A DNA stretch of 64,000 nucleotides from Sphingomonadales bacterium UBA2369 (GCA_002344055.1 DDTH01000014.1:225636-289635), one strand, 5' to 3'; numbered from the stretch's first letter, positions 17,501 to 26,472 are shown. The notes: generated from the sequence alone by a model not told the origin. Numbers and translations are program-made.

Positions 17501-18064
17501 TTATTCGGCCGGAGCCGGTTCCGCCGCCGGAGCCGGAGTTTCCGCCGCAGGCGGTGCTGCGGGGGTGGCCGGATCCATCGTCGGCGCGGCGGGCGCGGTC
17601 GGCATCGGGCCAGCCGGCGGGGTCATCGGCGGAGCGGTCGGAGCCGGGCCAGCACCACCGCCACCGGCGCTCATGCCGGTCGCCAGAATGTCGATCTTCC
17701 AGCGGCCGTCCTCGCGGACCAAGGTGAGCGCTTCGCCGCCTTCCTTGCTGCCGTCGCTGAACGTGGCTTCGAGACGGACGGTGGCGCGGTCGCCATTCTC
17801 GGTCGCTTCGAGCACGTTGACCGAACTCAGCGTCTTGCCCTTGTCGGGCATGCTCTTCTTCATCTCGACCTGCGCGGTGCAGGCCTGCTCGAGCTTCGGC
17901 GCGATCGCCTTGCTGGAATTGCTGAGATAGTCGCCGAGACCGGTGCAGCTGCCCGAATCCAGCTTGCGCATGAATTCTTCGGCAACGCCGGCCGGCGTGC
18001 CGGAGCCGCGCGAACAGGCGGCCAGCGCGGCAACCATGGCGACGGTGAGAACGAGACGCTTCAT
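17501..18064 (-). CDS. Lipoprotein with DUF4878-like fold and Pro/Ala-rich tail
   Basis: A 187-residue lipoprotein: signal peptide VLTVAMVAALAAC with lipobox LAAC and cysteine at residue 17. Residues about 25-125 form a compact NTF2-like/DUF4878-like domain with three cysteines (SGSCTGLG, EQACTAQ) and the terminal VREDGRWKIDILATG. The last 55 residues are almost entirely proline and alanine and probably unstructured. It resembles the upstream lipoprotein at 18146-18637 and the two are likely paralogues. Function unknown. Confidence 0.75.
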   Translation of the reverse strand: MKRLVLTVAMVAALAACSRGSGTPAGVAEEFMRKLDSGSCTGLGDYLSNSSKAIAPKLEQACTAQVEMKKSMPDKGKTLSSVNVLEATENGDRATVRLEATFSDGSKEGGEALTLVREDGRWKIDILATGMSAGGGGAGPAPTAPPMTPPAGPMPTAPAAPTMDPATPAAPPAAETPAPAAEPAPAE

Positions 18065-18145
18065 AGTTTTCCCCCTAGGGTGGTGAATAGCGGAGGACCC
18101 ACCCTATCGGTTCGGGACGGGATTCGCAAAGGGAGTCGGCGCGGG

Positions 18146-18637
18146 TCAGGCGACGTTGCCGGGCGCGGCCTTGTTCTGCGGCTCCGCGGCGGGCGCGGGA
18201 GCCTCCTGCGGTCGGGCAGGACGGTCCCGGTCGAACAGTCCCCGGACGCGGGCCGCGCCGGTGGAAAGCATGTCGACCCGCCAGCCGTCATCCTGCCGGA
18301 CGAGGACCAACGGATCGCCCGCTTTGGCCGAGCCGTCGCTGTAGCGGATTTCCAGGCGGATGGTGGCGCGGTCGCCATCCTCGCGGGCGTCCGTCACCCT
18401 GATCTCGCCAATCTCCTTCGCCGGTCCCTTGCGCAGGGCGGCGCGGCCCGCGCAGGCTTGCTCGACGCCCCCGGAGACAAGGCCGCGGCCGGACGTGACG
18501 AGGCTGCCGATCCCGTCGCAATCGCCCGATTCCCATTTCTGCGCGAAAGCGGTGGCGACCTCGGCCGGGCCGGCCGCACCGCCGCCCGAGCAGGCGGCCA
18601 GCAGGATTGCCGGCGCAACAACCAGAAAGCGTATCAT
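18146..18637 (-). CDS. Lipoprotein, paralogue of the next gene downstream
   Basis: A 163-residue lipoprotein (LLAACSGGG lipobox). The domain follows the same plan as the neighbour at 17501: ATAFAQKWESGDCDGIGSL versus AEEFMRKLDSGSCTGLGDY, then EQACAGR versus EQACTAQ, ending VRQDDGWRVDMLSTGA versus VREDGRWKIDILATGM. This indicates a tandem duplication with strong divergence. The Pro/Ala tail is shorter. Both probably face the periplasm as inner- or outer-membrane lipoproteins; role unknown. Confidence 0.75.
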   Translation of the reverse strand: MIRFLVVAPAILLAACSGGGAAGPAEVATAFAQKWESGDCDGIGSLVTSGRGLVSGGVEQACAGRAALRKGPAKEIGEIRVTDAREDGDRATIRLEIRYSDGSAKAGDPLVLVRQDDGWRVDMLSTGAARVRGLFDRDRPARPQEAPAPAAEPQNKAAPGNVA

Positions 18638-18719
18638 TCACCCTCCATGTCGAACCGGCGCTGTTGCCGCATCGGCCTTGTCACCCGGCTGAACGGATCC
18701 GTTGCGTCCAGGCATTTGG

Positions 18720-19469
18720 TCAATCCTCGATCCGCGACGTCGGCAGCAGCCAGGCGGTGCCGCGGCCGCGCAGGACATAGACCAGACCCTCGCCGGAACG
18801 CATGGCATTGCGCAGGCCGGATACGAGCGGACGCAATTGCACGTCGAGCGTGGCGGAGAACATCAGCATCAGATCGCCGTCCACGACCAGTTCGTTGCTG
18901 CCGTCCAGTTCGACCGCCTCGATCTCGTCCACCGGCACGGGACATTCGACCACGAACACGCCCGCGCCCTCCAGCTTGGGCTGCATCAGACCATTGCCCT
19001 GGCTGAGGCCGGAAATGATGCCGGAGAAATTCTTGTGCGTATGGGTCTTCAGCGCGATGCTGCCTTCGCAGGCATAGAAGGCCTTGTCGTCGAGCAGCAG
19101 GGCGTCCTGCGGCCCATCCATCCGGGCGATGATGAAATGTTTGGTGGTCAGTTCCGTCCAGACCACGCCGGTGCCGCGGAAGATGGTCGAATAAGCGGAT
19201 TCACCCGTCCCGGCGGACTGGATGCGGCGGCGGAAGAAGCCCGCATTCGGATCGTTCTTCTGCACCTCGGCCGTAAGCTGCCCCAGCGAATATTGCAGCG
19301 CGCCGGGTTCCAGCGCCGCCGAACCGCCGGTCAGGCTGATCTTGAGCTGCCGCCCGACGAGCCTGCGCCGCTCGGTAATCTTGTCGTGGCGGCTGACGTC
19401 ATACAGCTCGAACTTCGCGCCATTGCCGGTCTGCTCGTCCACCAAAGTCCGAAAATCGCTGTCGCTCAT
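18720..19469 (-). CDS. AIM24-family protein
   Basis: A 249-residue beta-rich protein of the AIM24/TRAP-like family: RQLKISLTGGSAALEPGALQY near the N-terminus, then GTGVVWTELTTKHFI and the closing LRNAMRSGEGLVYVLRGRG. AIM24 proteins form a double-stranded beta-helix-like fold; the mitochondrial relative shapes cristae, the bacterial role is unknown. No signal peptide is seen. The start ATG at 19469 fits a cytoplasmic protein. Its neighbours give no functional hint. Confidence 0.78.
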   Translation of the reverse strand: MSDSDFRTLVDEQTGNGAKFELYDVSRHDKITERRRLVGRQLKISLTGGSAALEPGALQYSLGQLTAEVQKNDPNAGFFRRRIQSAGTGESAYSTIFRGTGVVWTELTTKHFIIARMDGPQDALLLDDKAFYACEGSIALKTHTHKNFSGIISGLSQGNGLMQPKLEGAGVFVVECPVPVDEIEAVELDGSNELVVDGDLMLMFSATLDVQLRPLVSGLRNAMRSGEGLVYVLRGRGTAWLLPTSRIED

Positions 19470-19801
19470 CCGTCCCTCCCTGGGCTGCGTGGTGCGGCGA
19501 GGCTTCTACGCCCGTTTGCGGCCGGGCTGACACGGAAACGACGAACCGCGTGGAAGGCGCGGCGAAGGTGCGGGAGGCGGAATGACGCGAGAGTCACGAA
19601 TGTCACGAATGTCACACGGAATCGCGGGGGGTTTTGTGACTTTCGGGAAAGAATGGAGGGGCCGGAAAAAGCGAGTCGCGGGCGCATGGGAACAGGCTGA
19701 CACACGAAATCCTATCTGTCTCCAACAGCAGGATTTGTTTGCTGGCGCTTGGTTTTGGCGCTGCGGCGACTTAGCCTGCCGACCGGGTCGAAAAGGGGAC
19801 G
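19470..19801. other. Intergenic region with short tandem and inverted repeats
   Basis: This 332-bp gap between divergent genes has no credible gene. It contains a short tandem GTCACGAAT unit around 19595-19615 and an imperfect hairpin AAATCCT (19708-19714) with AGGATTT (about 19731-19737). It must hold the promoters of both flanking genes; I could not place them. Confidence 0.5.
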
Positions 19802-22081
19802 ATGATGGCGGCATGGCGATGGGGCGTGGTCATTTTGGCGCTGGCGGGCGCCGATCCGGCGCAGGCGCAGGCGCAGGCGCAGACGACAGCGACGCAGCCG
19901 CCGGCGCTGACGCCAGACCAGATCGAACAGCGAGCGATTGCCCGGGAAGACGAGCTTCGGGAGCGGCAGATAAGCAGGGCGCGTGCGGTACGCGCTGCCG
20001 AACAGGCACTCGAGCACTGGACCGCGCAGGAATTGACCGCGTTTCGCGATCAGGATGATTTCCAGGCCTATCTGGCGGCTGTCGAGCGGCGCGAGAGAGC
20101 GCAATATGCCACGCGCAATGCGCACCGAATCCAGTTCGCGCAGGCCTCCACCGGCACGCAGAGCGACACGGCCCAGCCGGTTTGCGGAGCCGAGGACAAG
20201 GACTGCCAATTGCGCCGAAGCGAAAGCGCGGAAGGCCAAACCATGATGGTGACCGGCAGCCGCATCCGGGTTGTGCCGGTGACGAACAATCAGGAGCAGG
20301 GGGTCGACGAGGGCGATATCGTCAAGCAGATCGGGCAATATCTGCTGGTGCTGCAGGACGGCCGCCTCTTCGTACTCGATACGGAGGCAGGCCCGGACCG
20401 CAACGGCCTGCGCTTGGTCGATCGCGCCAATGTGTACCGCAATGCCGTGGACCAGGCCTGGTATGACGAGCTAGTCGTCGCTGGAAACCGGATCGTCGTG
20501 TCCGGCTACGCGCACGAAGCCGACGCCAGCGAATTGGCCGTTTTCCGGCTCGGTGACGACGGGCGGCTGACCCGCGAAGGCGTGTTCCAGATCCGGTCCG
20601 AGGATTATTACGACCGCAACAATTATGCGTCGCGACTAATCGGGGACGAACTGGTCCTCTACACGCCGCTGGCCCTGTCCGATCGGCGAGGGGAAGGGGC
20701 GTTCGCCTGGCCGACGCTCCGGCGCGCGCCTGACGAAGGGGGCGCGGCCGCGGGCGAGGGCGTCCAGTTGCTCCGGCCCGAACAGCTCTACCGGCCACTT
20801 TCGACGGTACATGAACCGGTGATCCATATGGTGACGCGCTGCCGGCTGGGTGAATGGCGACCGGGAGGCGATCTGGCGTGCACGTCGGAAGGCTTCGTCG
20901 CGTCCCGCACGCGGCAATTCTACGTTTCCGGCGATGCTGCCTATCTGTGGAGCGATGCGAGCAATTGGCAACATTGGGACGACAAGGTGCAGGACTGCGC
21001 GCCGGATTCCCGCGCCGCTCGGGGCGAATCCGATCGCTCTCTGCTCCACCGCCTCAGCCTGTCCGGCGGGCCGATCGGCGTGGTCGGAACCACGGGTTTC
21101 CCGATGGACCAGCTGGGCATGGACGCCGGCAACGGCCACTTTCGCGCCCTGATCGCGTGGTTCCGGCGGACCTGCCGGGTCGGCAAGACGATGCCGCTCC
21201 ACTATTTTGAGATCCCGGACAGCCTGTTCTCGCGGCAGCTTCGGCCGGTTCCGGACGGCGCCTTCACTGCGATGCCCGAGATCGAGGCCAATCAGGTCGA
21301 GAACCGCTTCACCGACCGCCATTTGGTGTTCGGGGGGCGGGTCATCGCCTTGGACGGCTCGGGCGGCGGGGACGATGATATGGAAGGCACGCTGGGCGGC
21401 GGCCACGCCGTGATCGTGCCGATCGGCCGGCCGGCGGAGGCGCAGCCGGTCTGGTTGCCGCACCGCGTCTGGCGGGTCGAGCGGATCGGCGACAATGCGG
21501 CGCTCACCGGCTATTCCAGCGACCGCGGGCTGGAAGTTTCAGTGATCGACCTGAACGGTGCGACGCCGCGGCTGAGCGACACATTGCGGTTGGAGGGGCG
21601 CGTGGAGACAGAGGGCCGCAGCCACGCCTTCAACAGTCTTGTCGGCGCGGATGGGTCTGGGCTGATGGGGCTGCCAACGGTGCAGCGGATTGGCGGCATG
21701 GATCGCTACGCCTGGCGCAGCGCCGCGTCCGACCTGAGCTTCCTGTCGGTCGATGCCGCCGGCCGCCTGCAATCGCTTGGCGCGCTGGCGGCGCATGCGC
21801 AAGGCAACGACCGGCGGCGCTGGTATCGGGACGATGACGTGCCCGACGACCCCGCCATCTATTCCTGTCAGGTTTCCTGCATCGACTGGTATGGCAATTC
21901 GCGGCCTTTGTTCACGCGCGGCCGGTTGTTTGCGCTGTCCGCGACCGAGCTGATCGAGGGGCGTGTGGCCGACGGACGGATCGGAGAGGTGCAGCGGATC
22001 GACCTGACCAAGGAATTGCCGGAACACCTGCGCGCGGCGCGGCCGGGGGCCGACGGCGCAACCGAGCCGCCGAAGGAATAG
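19802..22081 (+). CDS. Secreted beta-propeller-domain protein (PF09826-like)
   Basis: A 759-residue secreted protein with a signal peptide (about 1-22). A helical, charged region (about 37-115) precedes the motif GVDEGDIVK at 167-175, the diagnostic start of the secreted C-terminal beta-propeller family, whose consensus is GVDEADIVKTDG. The remainder shows repeated beta blades (LLVLQDGRLFVLD, LAVFRLGDDGRL, VSVIDLNGATPRL). Residues 150-156 read VTGSRIR, a sequence better known from TonB-receptor plugs. Likely periplasmic or exported; the family has no firm function. Starts with two ATG codons (19802 and 19805). Confidence 0.78.
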   Translation: MMAAWRWGVVILALAGADPAQAQAQAQTTATQPPALTPDQIEQRAIAREDELRERQISRARAVRAAEQALEHWTAQELTAFRDQDDFQAYLAAVERRERAQYATRNAHRIQFAQASTGTQSDTAQPVCGAEDKDCQLRRSESAEGQTMMVTGSRIRVVPVTNNQEQGVDEGDIVKQIGQYLLVLQDGRLFVLDTEAGPDRNGLRLVDRANVYRNAVDQAWYDELVVAGNRIVVSGYAHEADASELAVFRLGDDGRLTREGVFQIRSEDYYDRNNYASRLIGDELVLYTPLALSDRRGEGAFAWPTLRRAPDEGGAAAGEGVQLLRPEQLYRPLSTVHEPVIHMVTRCRLGEWRPGGDLACTSEGFVASRTRQFYVSGDAAYLWSDASNWQHWDDKVQDCAPDSRAARGESDRSLLHRLSLSGGPIGVVGTTGFPMDQLGMDAGNGHFRALIAWFRRTCRVGKTMPLHYFEIPDSLFSRQLRPVPDGAFTAMPEIEANQVENRFTDRHLVFGGRVIALDGSGGGDDDMEGTLGGGHAVIVPIGRPAEAQPVWLPHRVWRVERIGDNAALTGYSSDRGLEVSVIDLNGATPRLSDTLRLEGRVETEGRSHAFNSLVGADGSGLMGLPTVQRIGGMDRYAWRSAASDLSFLSVDAAGRLQSLGALAAHAQGNDRRRWYRDDDVPDDPAIYSCQVSCIDWYGNSRPLFTRGRLFALSATELIEGRVADGRIGEVQRIDLTKELPEHLRAARPGADGATEPPKE

Positions 22082-22157
22082 CAACCTCTTCCCATCGCCG
22101 GACACGCGGCCTATCTTGGCGCTCTCGGGCCGTTCGGCGGCCGCTTTGGGATCGTTT

Positions 22158-22877
22158 ATGCTTTCGGGCTTCAGCGCCTATCTCGATTCCATCAAGGCGC
22201 GCGATCCGGCGCCGCGGAGCCGGTGGGAAATCCTGCTTTATCCGGGGGTCTGGGCGGTCGGCTATCACCGGCTCGCCCACTGGCTGTATGAAGGGAAGCT
22301 CTACTTCCTCGCGCGGGTCGTGAACCACTGGTCGCGCTTCTTCACCGCCATCGATATCCATCCGGGCGCGAAGATCGGGCGAAACCTGTTCATCGATCAT
22401 GGCTTCACGGTGATCGGCGAGACGGCCGAGATCGGGAACGATGTCACCATCTACCAGAACGTCACTCTGGGCGGGACGAACCCGACCAACGGGGTTGCGG
22501 GCAAGCGCCATCCGACGATCGGCGACGGGGTGATCATCGGTTCGGGCGCGCAGGTGCTTGGCCCGATCCGGGTCGGCGCGCGGGCGCGGATCGGGGCCAA
22601 TGCGGTGGTGACCAAGGAAGTGCCGGAGGGCGCGACGATGACCGGCATTCCGGCGCGATCGACGCTGGTCGAGGCCGAGCATTATGCGAAGGGCTTTGTG
22701 CCCTACGGCACGCCCTGTTCGGAACTGCACGACCCGCAGACGCAGAAATTGGAACTGCTGCAATGCGAGGTCGACCGGCTCCGCCAGCGCATTGCCGAAC
22801 TGGCGGCGGAACGGGACCGGGAGGGCGCCGCCGACGGCAGCGTCTCGATCGACAAGAAGCGCCGGACCCGGGCCTGA
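22158..22877 (+). CDS. cysE: Serine O-acetyltransferase
   Basis: A 239-residue left-handed beta-helix acetyltransferase. IDIHPGAKIGRNLFIDHGFTV, GNDVTIYQNVTLGGT and RHPTIGDGVIIGSGAQVLGP are the hexapeptide-repeat blocks of SAT/EpsC-type enzymes. It makes O-acetylserine for cysteine synthesis, which feeds MetB in the same organism. The ATG at 22158 is preferred over a TTG at 22116. A coiled-coil-prone tail (LELLQCEVDRLRQRIAELAAE) extends beyond the core. The stop overlaps the start of the DUF2794 gene (TGATG). Confidence 0.88.
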   Translation: MLSGFSAYLDSIKARDPAPRSRWEILLYPGVWAVGYHRLAHWLYEGKLYFLARVVNHWSRFFTAIDIHPGAKIGRNLFIDHGFTVIGETAEIGNDVTIYQNVTLGGTNPTNGVAGKRHPTIGDGVIIGSGAQVLGPIRVGARARIGANAVVTKEVPEGATMTGIPARSTLVEAEHYAKGFVPYGTPCSELHDPQTQKLELLQCEVDRLRQRIAELAAERDREGAADGSVSIDKKRRTRA

Positions 22878-23212
22878 TGGGCACCGTCCACCCTTTTCCG
22901 GTGGCGACATTGCAGGTGGGGTTCGAGCGGGCTGAACTGTCGCGTATCATCGACCTGTACGGACGGATGGTCGCGGCCGGCCTGTGGAAGGATTATGCGA
23001 TCCAGTTCGGGCGCGACGCGGCGGTGTTCCACGCCTTCCGCCGCGCCGCCGAACATCCCGAAATGCGGATCGAGAAACGCCCGGCGCTGCGCCACAAACA
23101 GGGCATGTGGGCGCTGATCGGCGAGGATGGCCGGGTGCTGCGGCGCGGGCCGGAACTGGGGCCGGTGCTGGCGCCGGTGGAGCGGCGGCTGATGAAGGCG
23201 GTGAACGGCTAG
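22877..23212 (+). CDS. DUF2794-family protein
   Basis: A 111-residue protein with the DUF2794 pattern: FERAELSRIIDLYGRMVAAG, then DYAIQFGRDAAVFHAFRRAAE and the closing GRVLRRGPELGPVL. This small family is typical of alphaproteobacteria and its role is unknown. ATG at 22877 overlaps the cysE stop by one base, so translation is coupled. A bidirectional terminator follows. Confidence 0.8.
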   Translation: MGTVHPFPVATLQVGFERAELSRIIDLYGRMVAAGLWKDYAIQFGRDAAVFHAFRRAAEHPEMRIEKRPALRHKQGMWALIGEDGRVLRRGPELGPVLAPVERRLMKAVNG

Positions 23213-23217
23213 GCTGA

Positions 23218-23246
23218 AATCCCCTCCCGACGACCGGGAGGGGATT
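23218..23246. terminator. Bidirectional terminator-like palindrome
   Basis: AATCCCCTCCCG pairs with CGGGAGGGGATT around ACGAC-type loop bases. It lies between two convergent genes ending at 23212 and 23258 and could serve both; the flanking T-runs are weak. Confidence 0.7.
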
Positions 23247-23257
23247 CAGTCAGGCAT

Positions 23258-24499
23258 TCACGCCACCGGCGGTTGCGGCGGTGGCGGATCGCTGGCGTAG
23301 GGAGCCGCTTCCGCGAGCGGCCCGGCATCTGCGAGGGGCGCGCGGGCGCGAATGCTTTCGGGCAGGATATTGCTCACGATCCGCCGCAGCGGCGTCCACC
23401 AGATGGCGAGAGCGAGCAGAACGACGCTGATAACCAGGAAAGCAGCGAACATGCCGTCTACATCCGGCATCATCGGATTGCGCCCCATGCCGCCATAGCC
23501 TGGAGGCGGCCCGTAGGGGCTGCCGCCATACGCACCGCCGAAGCCGGCGCCATAAGGATCATATGAGTTGTACGGGTTTAGCTGCGAGCCGTTGATCAGC
23601 CACATTGCCGCGAGGAGCAGCGGCGACAGCGCCGCAAACACATAGGCTTTGCGGTTCACGATCAGGGCGACCAGGGCGAGCAGCAGGAACAGCACGACCA
23701 TGGTGATCACGCCACCGACGGTCGAAACGCCGTTGCGGACGCCCAGCAGATAGATGACCGGATTGACGATCAGCATGGCGGCGAGGATGTGCATCCACAG
23801 GCCGATCTCGTTGCGCTCACCGACACGCCAGGGATCGGCGCTATCGTGCCACATCGCACACGCGAAGGCCGCGATACCGCAGAGCAGCAGCACCACGTTC
23901 AGCACGTCTATCCCGGCTGGCGCGCCAGCCAGCACCCCGGAAAGAAAGACTACGATGCCGATCACGCCGAGGCCCGCCGTGACCATCGGTGTCGAGGCGA
24001 CGCGGAAGCGCAACCAGAAGCCCCAGCTGGCCGCAGCCGCGATCCCGGCGCAAAGCGCGATCAGAATCGCGCCGCCGACCGCATCCCTGACGATCGGCAT
24101 GACGATGAACATCAAGGTGACCAGGACGGACAGTCCGAGAGTGAAAGACAGCAGGATGGACGCCATCGCCGCCTTGCGTCGCAACGTGAAATATTCGGCC
24201 AGACCCCATGATCCGGCCGCGGCGAGCAGCGGCGCCATGATCGGCAGGACGTCTATGGGGCCAGCGGGGACGCGCGGGCCGATCGGAATCTGGGCGCCGA
24301 GCCAGCCCAATCCCATCAGGGTTACGAGGCAGGTGTAGAAGATGAAGCCGTCATTATAGCCGCGAAAGACCCGCAGATATTCCTCATCCGCCGTTGGTGT
24401 CGCATTGCGGCTCTCGACATAGGCCCGCAAGCTCGCCGCCTGGTCCGGAGCAAGCGCTCCCGCCGCTACGGCTTCCTCGATTTCACCCTGGCTGTACAT
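23258..24499 (-). CDS. DUF2157-family multi-pass membrane protein
   Basis: A 413-residue membrane protein starting YSQGEIEEAVAAGALAPDQA, the short N-terminal helix pair typical of DUF2157, followed by about ten hydrophobic segments (for example LAEYFTLRRKAAMASILLSF, GVITMVVLFLLLALVALIV). A glycine/tyrosine/proline-rich cytosolic or periplasmic loop sits at about 325-350, and the C-terminus is proline-rich. Function unknown; related proteins often lie near stress or envelope genes. Neighbours here do not help. Confidence 0.75.
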   Translation of the reverse strand: MYSQGEIEEAVAAGALAPDQAASLRAYVESRNATPTADEEYLRVFRGYNDGFIFYTCLVTLMGLGWLGAQIPIGPRVPAGPIDVLPIMAPLLAAAGSWGLAEYFTLRRKAAMASILLSFTLGLSVLVTLMFIVMPIVRDAVGGAILIALCAGIAAAASWGFWLRFRVASTPMVTAGLGVIGIVVFLSGVLAGAPAGIDVLNVVLLLCGIAAFACAMWHDSADPWRVGERNEIGLWMHILAAMLIVNPVIYLLGVRNGVSTVGGVITMVVLFLLLALVALIVNRKAYVFAALSPLLLAAMWLINGSQLNPYNSYDPYGAGFGGAYGGSPYGPPPGYGGMGRNPMMPDVDGMFAAFLVISVVLLALAIWWTPLRRIVSNILPESIRARAPLADAGPLAEAAPYASDPPPPQPPVA

Positions 24500-24572
24500 G
24501 ATCGTCCCCCTGCGCGCCCTGTTGGACTCGGGGGTATTCGATCATGAAGCGGGGCAGGGGTCAACGTGCGGG

Positions 24573-25472
24573 CTAGCGCCCCTGCAGGCGGGCCAGGATC
24601 GTGCTGGCCTGCTCGGCGCCGGAGCCGGGGACAATCTCGCCATTGCGGTCGGTGATCCGGTCCCAGAGGGCGGCGACCGCTTCGGGGCTGCGATCATCCT
24701 CGGGAAGGGCGACGCCTTGGGTCAGCGTCACATAGGCCGCCTGCACCACACCTGCGCCCGCGCCGATAATGGCATTTGTGGGGGCGTCTTCGCTGACGAG
24801 GTAGAGCGCGGCGGGGGCGACCAGTTCCGGGCGGAACAGGGGAAGGATTTCGGCGGGGAAGATGTCTTCGGTCATCCGCGTCGCGGCGGTGGGCGCGATG
24901 GTGTTGACGCGGACATTATACTTGGCGCCCTCAAGGCTCAGCGTCTTGGCGAAGCCGGCGAGGCCGAGTTTCGCGGCACCGTAATTGGCCTGACCGAAAT
25001 TGCCGTAGAGGCCGGTGGACGAACTGGTCATCAGGATGCGGCCATAGGCCTGCTCGCGCATGATATCCCAGACGGCCTTGGTGCAGATGGCAGAGCCGGT
25101 GAGGTGGACATCGACGACGGTGCGGAAGTCGGCCATTTCCATCTTGGCGAAGCTCTTGTCGCGCAGGATGCCGGCATTGTTGATCAATATGTCGATGCGG
25201 CCGAACCGGTCGTGCGCCTCGGCAACCATGGCGGCGACCTGGGCTTCGTCGGTGACGCTGGCACCATTGGCGAGGGCGGTGCCGCCGGCCGCCTCGATCT
25301 CCGCCACGACGCGCGCGGCGGCATCGCTCGCGCCGCTGCCGTCGCGGCCGCTGCCCAGGTCGTTGACCACGACCTTCGCGCCGCGCTTCGCAAGCTCAAG
25401 CGCATAGGCACGGCCGAGACCGCCGCCCGCGCCGGTGACGATGGCGACGCGATTGTCAAAGCTGATGGTCAA
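24573..25472 (-). CDS. Short-chain dehydrogenase, 3-hydroxyacyl-CoA-dehydrogenase-like
   Basis: A 299-residue SDR. The nucleotide motif is TGAGGGLGRAYA (about 13-24), NNAG occurs at about 97-100, and the active site has S-Y-K as TSSSTGLYGNFGQANYGAAK. The block VVNDLGSGRDGSGASDAAARV is typical of the multifunctional-enzyme-2-like dehydrogenases that act on 3-hydroxyacyl-CoA. A role in lipid or steroid-like side-chain beta-oxidation is therefore plausible but not proven. The gene is monocistronic, flanked by an inverted repeat. Confidence 0.8.
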   Translation of the reverse strand: MTISFDNRVAIVTGAGGGLGRAYALELAKRGAKVVVNDLGSGRDGSGASDAAARVVAEIEAAGGTALANGASVTDEAQVAAMVAEAHDRFGRIDILINNAGILRDKSFAKMEMADFRTVVDVHLTGSAICTKAVWDIMREQAYGRILMTSSSTGLYGNFGQANYGAAKLGLAGFAKTLSLEGAKYNVRVNTIAPTAATRMTEDIFPAEILPLFRPELVAPAALYLVSEDAPTNAIIGAGAGVVQAAYVTLTQGVALPEDDRSPEAVAALWDRITDRNGEIVPGSGAEQASTILARLQGR

Positions 25473-25478
25473 GACCCA

Positions 25479-25514
25479 CTCCCGTCATTCCCGCTGCCGC
25501 CGGAATGACGGGAG
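25479..25514. repeat. REP-like inverted repeat
   Basis: CTCCCGTCATTCC (25479-25491) and GGAATGACGGGAG (25502-25514) are perfect 13-bp inverted arms with a 10-bp loop. The sequence type CGTCATTCC is a common dispersed palindrome in alphaproteobacterial genomes. It lies between two minus-strand genes. Confidence 0.7.
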
Positions 25515-25528
25515 AGGTGCGCCGGTTC

Positions 25529-25909
25529 TTAGCGCGGACCCCGCTGGACGCAATTGTCCGTCACGGTGCGCGAGCAGCGCTGATAATTTTCCGTGGCGGC
25601 ACGCGGCGGCGGTAGCTGCGTGGTGGTGACCGGCTGGGCCGTGGCTGGCGCCGCCGGCGGTTCCATCGCAGGCATGGGCGGCGGGGCAGGTGGCGCTGGC
25701 GGAGCGGCTTCGCCGGCGGGTTCTGGCGGAGGAGGCGCGGGTGGCGCCGTTTCCGGCGGCATGGGTTCGGCAGGCGGTTCCGGCATGGGATCGGGCGCCG
25801 GGAGCGGCTGCGCGCTTTCCGGCGGCGGCGGGGGCGGCGGTCCTTCGGGCGGCTGGGCAAAGGCGCTCGTTCCGCCGAGCAGAAAGGCGACGGCCAACAG
25901 AGGTTTCAT
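25529..25909 (-). CDS. Proline-rich secreted protein
   Basis: A 126-residue protein with a signal peptide (LLAVAFLLGGTSAFA) followed by about 80 residues that are mostly proline, glutamate and alanine, then a short C-terminal segment NYQRCSRTVTDNCVQRGPR with two cysteines. The same C-terminal design occurs in the neighbouring gene at 26075, suggesting paralogy. The extended middle may span the cell wall space or link to other proteins. Function unknown. Confidence 0.7.
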   Translation of the reverse strand: MKPLLAVAFLLGGTSAFAQPPEGPPPPPPPESAQPLPAPDPMPEPPAEPMPPETAPPAPPPPEPAGEAAPPAPPAPPPMPAMEPPAAPATAQPVTTTQLPPPRAATENYQRCSRTVTDNCVQRGPR

Positions 25910-26074
25910 TCATATTCTCCGGTGCTTTGTTGCGCCCGCGAGCGGGGGGATGCCCGCGGACGCTGACGGGTAAAAGCAGGGAGAAGGCGTTCGATCCGCC
26001 AGCGCCCGGCCGGAGGCGCGCGAACGCCGCCAGCCGGGCTTCAGGCCGGTTGAGTCGAGCAGTAGCGGCCCTGT

Positions 26075-26353
26075 CTAGCGCGGGCGGCCACGCTCATTCT
26101 GGGTGCAGCGGTCGGTCTGGCCACGATCGCAGGGCGGGTAGGTCAGGGTAGCCGGGCGGGTCTGGAAATTGGGCGGCGTGAATCGAACTTCGCTGCCGGG
26201 CGGTATGTTCGGCACAATGTTGACGCCTTCCGGGACGTTGGGCTCGGCATTGGTCACCGGGATGCCGCGGGAATCGCGTTGCTGCGCGGGCTGGTCCTGA
26301 GCGAGGGCGGGTGCGCCGAGCAGCAGGGCAGTAGCGGCGAGGAACAGCTTCAT
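26075..26353 (-). CDS. Small secreted protein, two-Cys C-terminus
   Basis: A 92-residue protein with signal peptide (LFLAATALLLGAPALAQ) and a mature C-terminus YPPCDRGQTDRCTQNERGRPR. The order C-x5-D-x-C then Q and PR matches the end of the proline-rich neighbour (25529). A disulfide across the two cysteines is likely after export. Function unknown; the pair could be envelope adaptors. It lies 120 bp before phoB on the same strand but a long untranslated gap argues against one operon. Confidence 0.7.
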   Translation of the reverse strand: MKLFLAATALLLGAPALAQDQPAQQRDSRGIPVTNAEPNVPEGVNIVPNIPPGSEVRFTPPNFQTRPATLTYPPCDRGQTDRCTQNERGRPR

Positions 26354-26472
26354 GGTTCAGCCTCCTGATATGAGGTCGGTCTGGACGGACCGGCTACGCA
26401 ATGAACGCAGCGAGGCGGATTTGTTCCCTCCGGTGGAGCCGGTCCCGCAGGAGTCGTGACGGATGGAGGACG

